From Neomoorella mulderi (lineage in GTDB: Bacteria > Bacillota > DSM-521 > Neomoorellales > Neomoorellaceae): a stretch of 17,199 nucleotides of DNA. The stretch covers positions 1 to 17,199 of the forward strand of contig DRZV01000060.1 of assembly GCA_011375465.1 (NCBI GenBank), read 5' to 3'. Below the pieces are notes generated by a model. It was not told where the DNA came from, searched no databases, and was given only the letters and a program-made list of their open reading frames with translations. The stretch's first letter is position 1. Every line of letters begins with the position of its first letter. The position numbers and the translations under genes were made by a program. This document shows, in pieces, positions 14,740-17,199 of the stretch.

Positions 14740-15228
14740 CTATCCCTCTCCCTTGCTCCCCCTAAGGAGGGCCACCTTGCCTGTGCGTACCACCTCTTTG
14801 ATACCGAAAGGCCTTAAAGCATTTTGCAGGGCTTCAATTTTATCGCTGTCTCCGGTGGCCTCTATGATCAGGCTGTTGCGGGCTATATCCACTATGCGGG
14901 CTCGGAAGATATCCGCTATCTGGATTATCTCGCTGCGCTGAGCAGGCTCAGCCTTCACCTTTATGAGAATCAGCTCCCTGCCCACATGGGGTTCTTCAGT
15001 GATATCGCTAACCTTTATCACTTCTATAAGCTTATGGAGCTGTTTGGTGACCTGCTCCGCCACCTGCTCTTCCACATCCACCACTATGGTCATCCGGGAT
15101 ATGGAATCGTTTTCCGTACGGCCCACCGCCAGGCTATCGATGTTATAACCCCTCCGCCTGAAGAGGCTGGCCACCCGGGCTAAAACCCCGGGACGGTTTT
15201 CCACCAGAACGGATAAGGTCCTCTTCAT
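14740..15228 (-). CDS. ilvN: Acetolactate synthase regulatory subunit IlvN
   Basis: This small subunit activates IlvB and confers valine feedback control. The 162 residues have an N-terminal ACT domain (about 3-77) with VENRPGVLARVASLF (9-23; Asn11 and Gly14 sit at the valine site of characterised homologues) and RGYNIDSLAVG (26-36). A C-terminal ALS-ss domain (about 84-155) follows with RELILIKV and SLIIEATGD. The length is normal for the family. The ATG overlaps the ilvB stop codon (ATGA), the classical arrangement for stoichiometric synthesis. It is followed at once by the ilvB-like pseudoenzyme gene, where ilvC is often found. Confidence 0.96.
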   Translation of the reverse strand: MKRTLSVLVENRPGVLARVASLFRRRGYNIDSLAVGRTENDSISRMTIVVDVEEQVAEQVTKQLHKLIEVIKVSDITEEPHVGRELILIKVKAEPAQRSEIIQIADIFRARIVDIARNSLIIEATGDSDKIEALQNALRPFGIKEVVRTGKVALLRGSKGEG

Positions 15229-16910
15229 GATCCTTCGCCCCTTGTAAGCATCTTGCTGATGGCCTGTCCCGGCGGTACCATGGGCAGGACGTTTTCTTCC
15301 GGCTCCACTAAAAAATCCAGGAGAAAAGGGCCGTCGGCGGATAGGGCCTCTTCCAGAGCAGGCACCACCTCTTCAGGGGTAAAGACCTGTCTGCCCGGAA
15401 TCCCGTAGGCCTCTGCCACCTTGGAGAAATTGGGATTGACCAGCTGGGTATAGGCGTACCTCCTCTCGTAAAAGAGCTCCTGCCACTGCCTCACCATGCC
15501 CAGGAAACCGTTGTTTATTATCAGGATCTTTACCGGTAAACGGTAGTGGCTCAGGGTAGCCAGCTCTTGGATATTCATCTGGAAGCTTCCGTCCCCCGAA
15601 ATGAGGACCACCGTCTTACCCGGCCTGGCCATGGCTGCCCCTATGGCCGCGGGTAAGCCAAACCCCATGGTACCCAGGCCTCCAGAGGTCAGGAAGGAGC
15701 GGGGCTCCTCCACCCGGTAGTATTGGGCCGCCCACATCTGGTGCTGCCCCACATCGGTGGCCACTATGGCCTTTCCCCCGGTCAGCTGATTCAACTGCTC
15801 TATCACGTACTGGGGCTTCAAACCCTTTTTCTCATAACCCAGAGGATAATCCTCCTGCCACTTTTCTATGATCTCCCTCCAGAGGGGGCGTTCCTTTTTG
15901 CTGGAACCCAGCTCAGCTAAGAGGGCTTCCAGGGCCTCCCGGGCGTCCGCCACGATGGGTATGTGGGGGTTTATGATTTTGCCTATTTCTGCCGCGTCTA
16001 TATCTATGTGGATTATTTTAGCCTTAGGAGCAAAGGTGTCCACTTTGCCCGTGGCCCTGTCATCAAAACGCACCCCCACTCCGATCAAGAGGTCCGCCTC
16101 GCTCACCGCATAGTTGGCTGCCACCGTACCGTGCATACCCACCATGCCCACAAAGAGGGGGTGGTTTTCGGGAAATCCGCCCTTGCCCATGAGGCTTATG
16201 ACCACCGGTATGTCTTGCAATTCCGCCAGTTCCCTCACCTTTTCGTGGGCTCCGGAGGCGATAACCCCGCCGCCTATAAATAAAAGGGGCCTTTCGCTTT
16301 CCAATATGGCAGCCGCTGCCTGGGCCACCTGAAGGGGATGGGGGGCTATCTTAGACCGGTAACCCCGCAGCCGCAGTTTGGGAGGATACTGGAACGCCGT
16401 TCTCTGGGTGGTTATATCCCTGGGAATATCTATGAGTACAGGACCGGGACGCCCGGTGGTGGCCACATAGAAGGCCTCACGGATGACGGGAGCCAAATCC
16501 TTTACGTGGGTTACTAAATAATTGGCCTTGGTGATGGGCATGGTTATTCCCGTGATGTCGGCCTCCTGGAAGGCGTCCTTGCCTATCAGGCCGGTGGGCA
16601 CCTGCCCGGTTATGGCCACCAGGGGCACGGAATCCATATAGGCCGTGGCGATACCTGTAACCAGGTTAGTGGCCCCTGGACCCGAGGTGGCTATGCATAC
16701 CCCGGCTTTGCCACTGGCCCTGGCGTATCCATCGGCCGCATGGGCTGCTCCCTGTTCATGCCGGGTCAAGATATGTCTGATGGGGGAGACGGCCAGTTCG
16801 TGATATAAGGGCAAAACCGCTCCCCCGGGGATGCCGAAGACCACTTCCACCCCTTCGGCCTGTAAGGCCTTGACTATTATCTCGGCTCCTGTTATTTTTT
16901 CCCTTTCCAT
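15225..16910 (-). CDS. ilvB: Acetolactate synthase catalytic subunit IlvB
   Basis: This thiamine-diphosphate and FAD enzyme makes acetolactate from pyruvate, and acetohydroxybutyrate from pyruvate plus 2-oxobutyrate. The 561 residues are complete: FGIPGGAVLPLY (25-36), catalytic Glu52 in RHEQGAAHAADGYAR, SGPGATNLVTG (76-86), RPGPVLIDIPRD (154-165), the FAD-region GVRFDDRATG (279-288), the cofactor motif GDG (439-441) with Asn466-Asn467, and GMVRQWQELFY (471-481). All catalytic features are intact, in contrast to the paralogue two genes downstream. ATG 16910 lies 1 nt after the ilvD stop and has only a short GGGGG ribosome-binding site, so it is likely coupled to ilvD translation. Confidence 0.97.
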   Translation of the reverse strand: MEREKITGAEIIVKALQAEGVEVVFGIPGGAVLPLYHELAVSPIRHILTRHEQGAAHAADGYARASGKAGVCIATSGPGATNLVTGIATAYMDSVPLVAITGQVPTGLIGKDAFQEADITGITMPITKANYLVTHVKDLAPVIREAFYVATTGRPGPVLIDIPRDITTQRTAFQYPPKLRLRGYRSKIAPHPLQVAQAAAAILESERPLLFIGGGVIASGAHEKVRELAELQDIPVVISLMGKGGFPENHPLFVGMVGMHGTVAANYAVSEADLLIGVGVRFDDRATGKVDTFAPKAKIIHIDIDAAEIGKIINPHIPIVADAREALEALLAELGSSKKERPLWREIIEKWQEDYPLGYEKKGLKPQYVIEQLNQLTGGKAIVATDVGQHQMWAAQYYRVEEPRSFLTSGGLGTMGFGLPAAIGAAMARPGKTVVLISGDGSFQMNIQELATLSHYRLPVKILIINNGFLGMVRQWQELFYERRYAYTQLVNPNFSKVAEAYGIPGRQVFTPEEVVPALEEALSADGPFLLDFLVEPEENVLPMVPPGQAISKMLTRGEGS

Positions 16911-16911
16911 A

Positions 16912-17199
16912 TTACCCCCAACTTGTGACCACCCCTTCCCACTGAAGGACTGCTCCTTGGGCAGCGGATCCCACCATCTTGGCGTAACGGGCCAGGTAAC
17001 CGGTGGAGACCTTAGGGGGTGGCGCCTGCCACCTGGCCCTTCTCCCCTTCAGCTCTTCCTCGCTCACCAGCAGTTCCAGGGAACCTGAGGCAATGTCTAT
17101 CTGGATAAGGTCCCCCTCCTCCACCAGGGCTATGGGACCTCCGACGGCGGCTTCAGGGGAAACATGGCCTATGGCTGCCCCCCTGGTGGCCCCGGAAAA
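16912..17199 (-). CDS. ilvD: Dihydroxy-acid dehydratase IlvD, C-terminal part (runs off window)
   Basis: The last 95 codons of ilvD are present, with the 5' end beyond the right edge. The enzyme is a [Fe-S] dehydratase giving the keto acids of valine and isoleucine. Recognisable are FSGATRGAAIGHVSPEAA (from the edge inward), GGPIALVEEGDLIQIDI, LVSEEEL and the conserved ending GYLARYAKMVGSAAQGAVL. The usual motif is FSGGTRG; the second glycine is alanine here, while the serine thought to act as base is kept. The gene ends in TAA 1 nt before the ilvB start. It is the first gene of the operon that can be seen; any T-box or attenuator would lie outside. Confidence 0.95.
   Translation of the reverse strand, partial: FSGATRGAAIGHVSPEAAVGGPIALVEEGDLIQIDIASGSLELLVSEEELKGRRARWQAPPPKVSTGYLARYAKMVGSAAQGAVLQWEGVVTSWG

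Overview
The window looks like chromosome from a thermophilic, low-oxygen clostridial-type Firmicute. This is inference from several things. The clusters cdaA-cdaR-glmM-glmS and a DUF881 pair are typical of Firmicutes. The CRISPR repeat ends in ATTGAAAC, a common type I/III form in thermophilic clostridia. Codon use is rich in ATA (Ile) and AGG (Arg), and TTG starts with strong AAGGAGG ribosome-binding sites recur. I cannot name a genus. No tRNA, rRNA, transposase or phage gene is visible.

Layout. (1) 3-305: the end of a CRISPR array, five identical 30-bp repeats and four complete spacers, with no cas genes in view. (2) 374-1614 (+): a thioredoxin-reductase-like flavoprotein with a C-terminal thioredoxin-fold tail. 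The reading frame is interrupted by two apparent one-base insertions. (3) 1644-5868 (-): the operon cdaA-cdaR-glmM-glmS (c-di-AMP synthesis and amino-sugar precursor synthesis). The glmS gene encodes only the isomerase half and lacks the glutaminase domain. A perfect 14-bp-stem bidirectional terminator (1613-1645) separates it from the reductase and contains both stop codons. (4) 5970-7394 (+): two adjacent DUF881 membrane-anchored coiled-coil proteins, divergent from cdaA. (5) 7387-17199 (-): a long, tightly packed branched-chain amino-acid operon, read right to left as ilvD (partial)-ilvB-ilvN-[ilvB-like pseudoenzyme]-leuA-leuC-leuD-leuB-cimA. Its promoter lies beyond the right edge.

How the genes work together. 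IlvB/IlvN and IlvD serve valine and isoleucine synthesis. LeuA, LeuCD and LeuB make the leucine keto acid. CimA with LeuCD/LeuB can make 2-oxobutyrate from pyruvate and acetyl-CoA, giving threonine-independent isoleucine. Ketol-acid reductoisomerase (ilvC), commonly found between ilvN and leuA, is absent there.

Most unusual points: the ilvB-like gene at 13399-14736, which has lost the thiamine-diphosphate motifs and the catalytic glutamate yet keeps an intact frame in the operon; the glutaminase-less GlmS; and the reductase, with altered NADPH-binding motif, a CxxC-less thioredoxin tail and two frame breaks.
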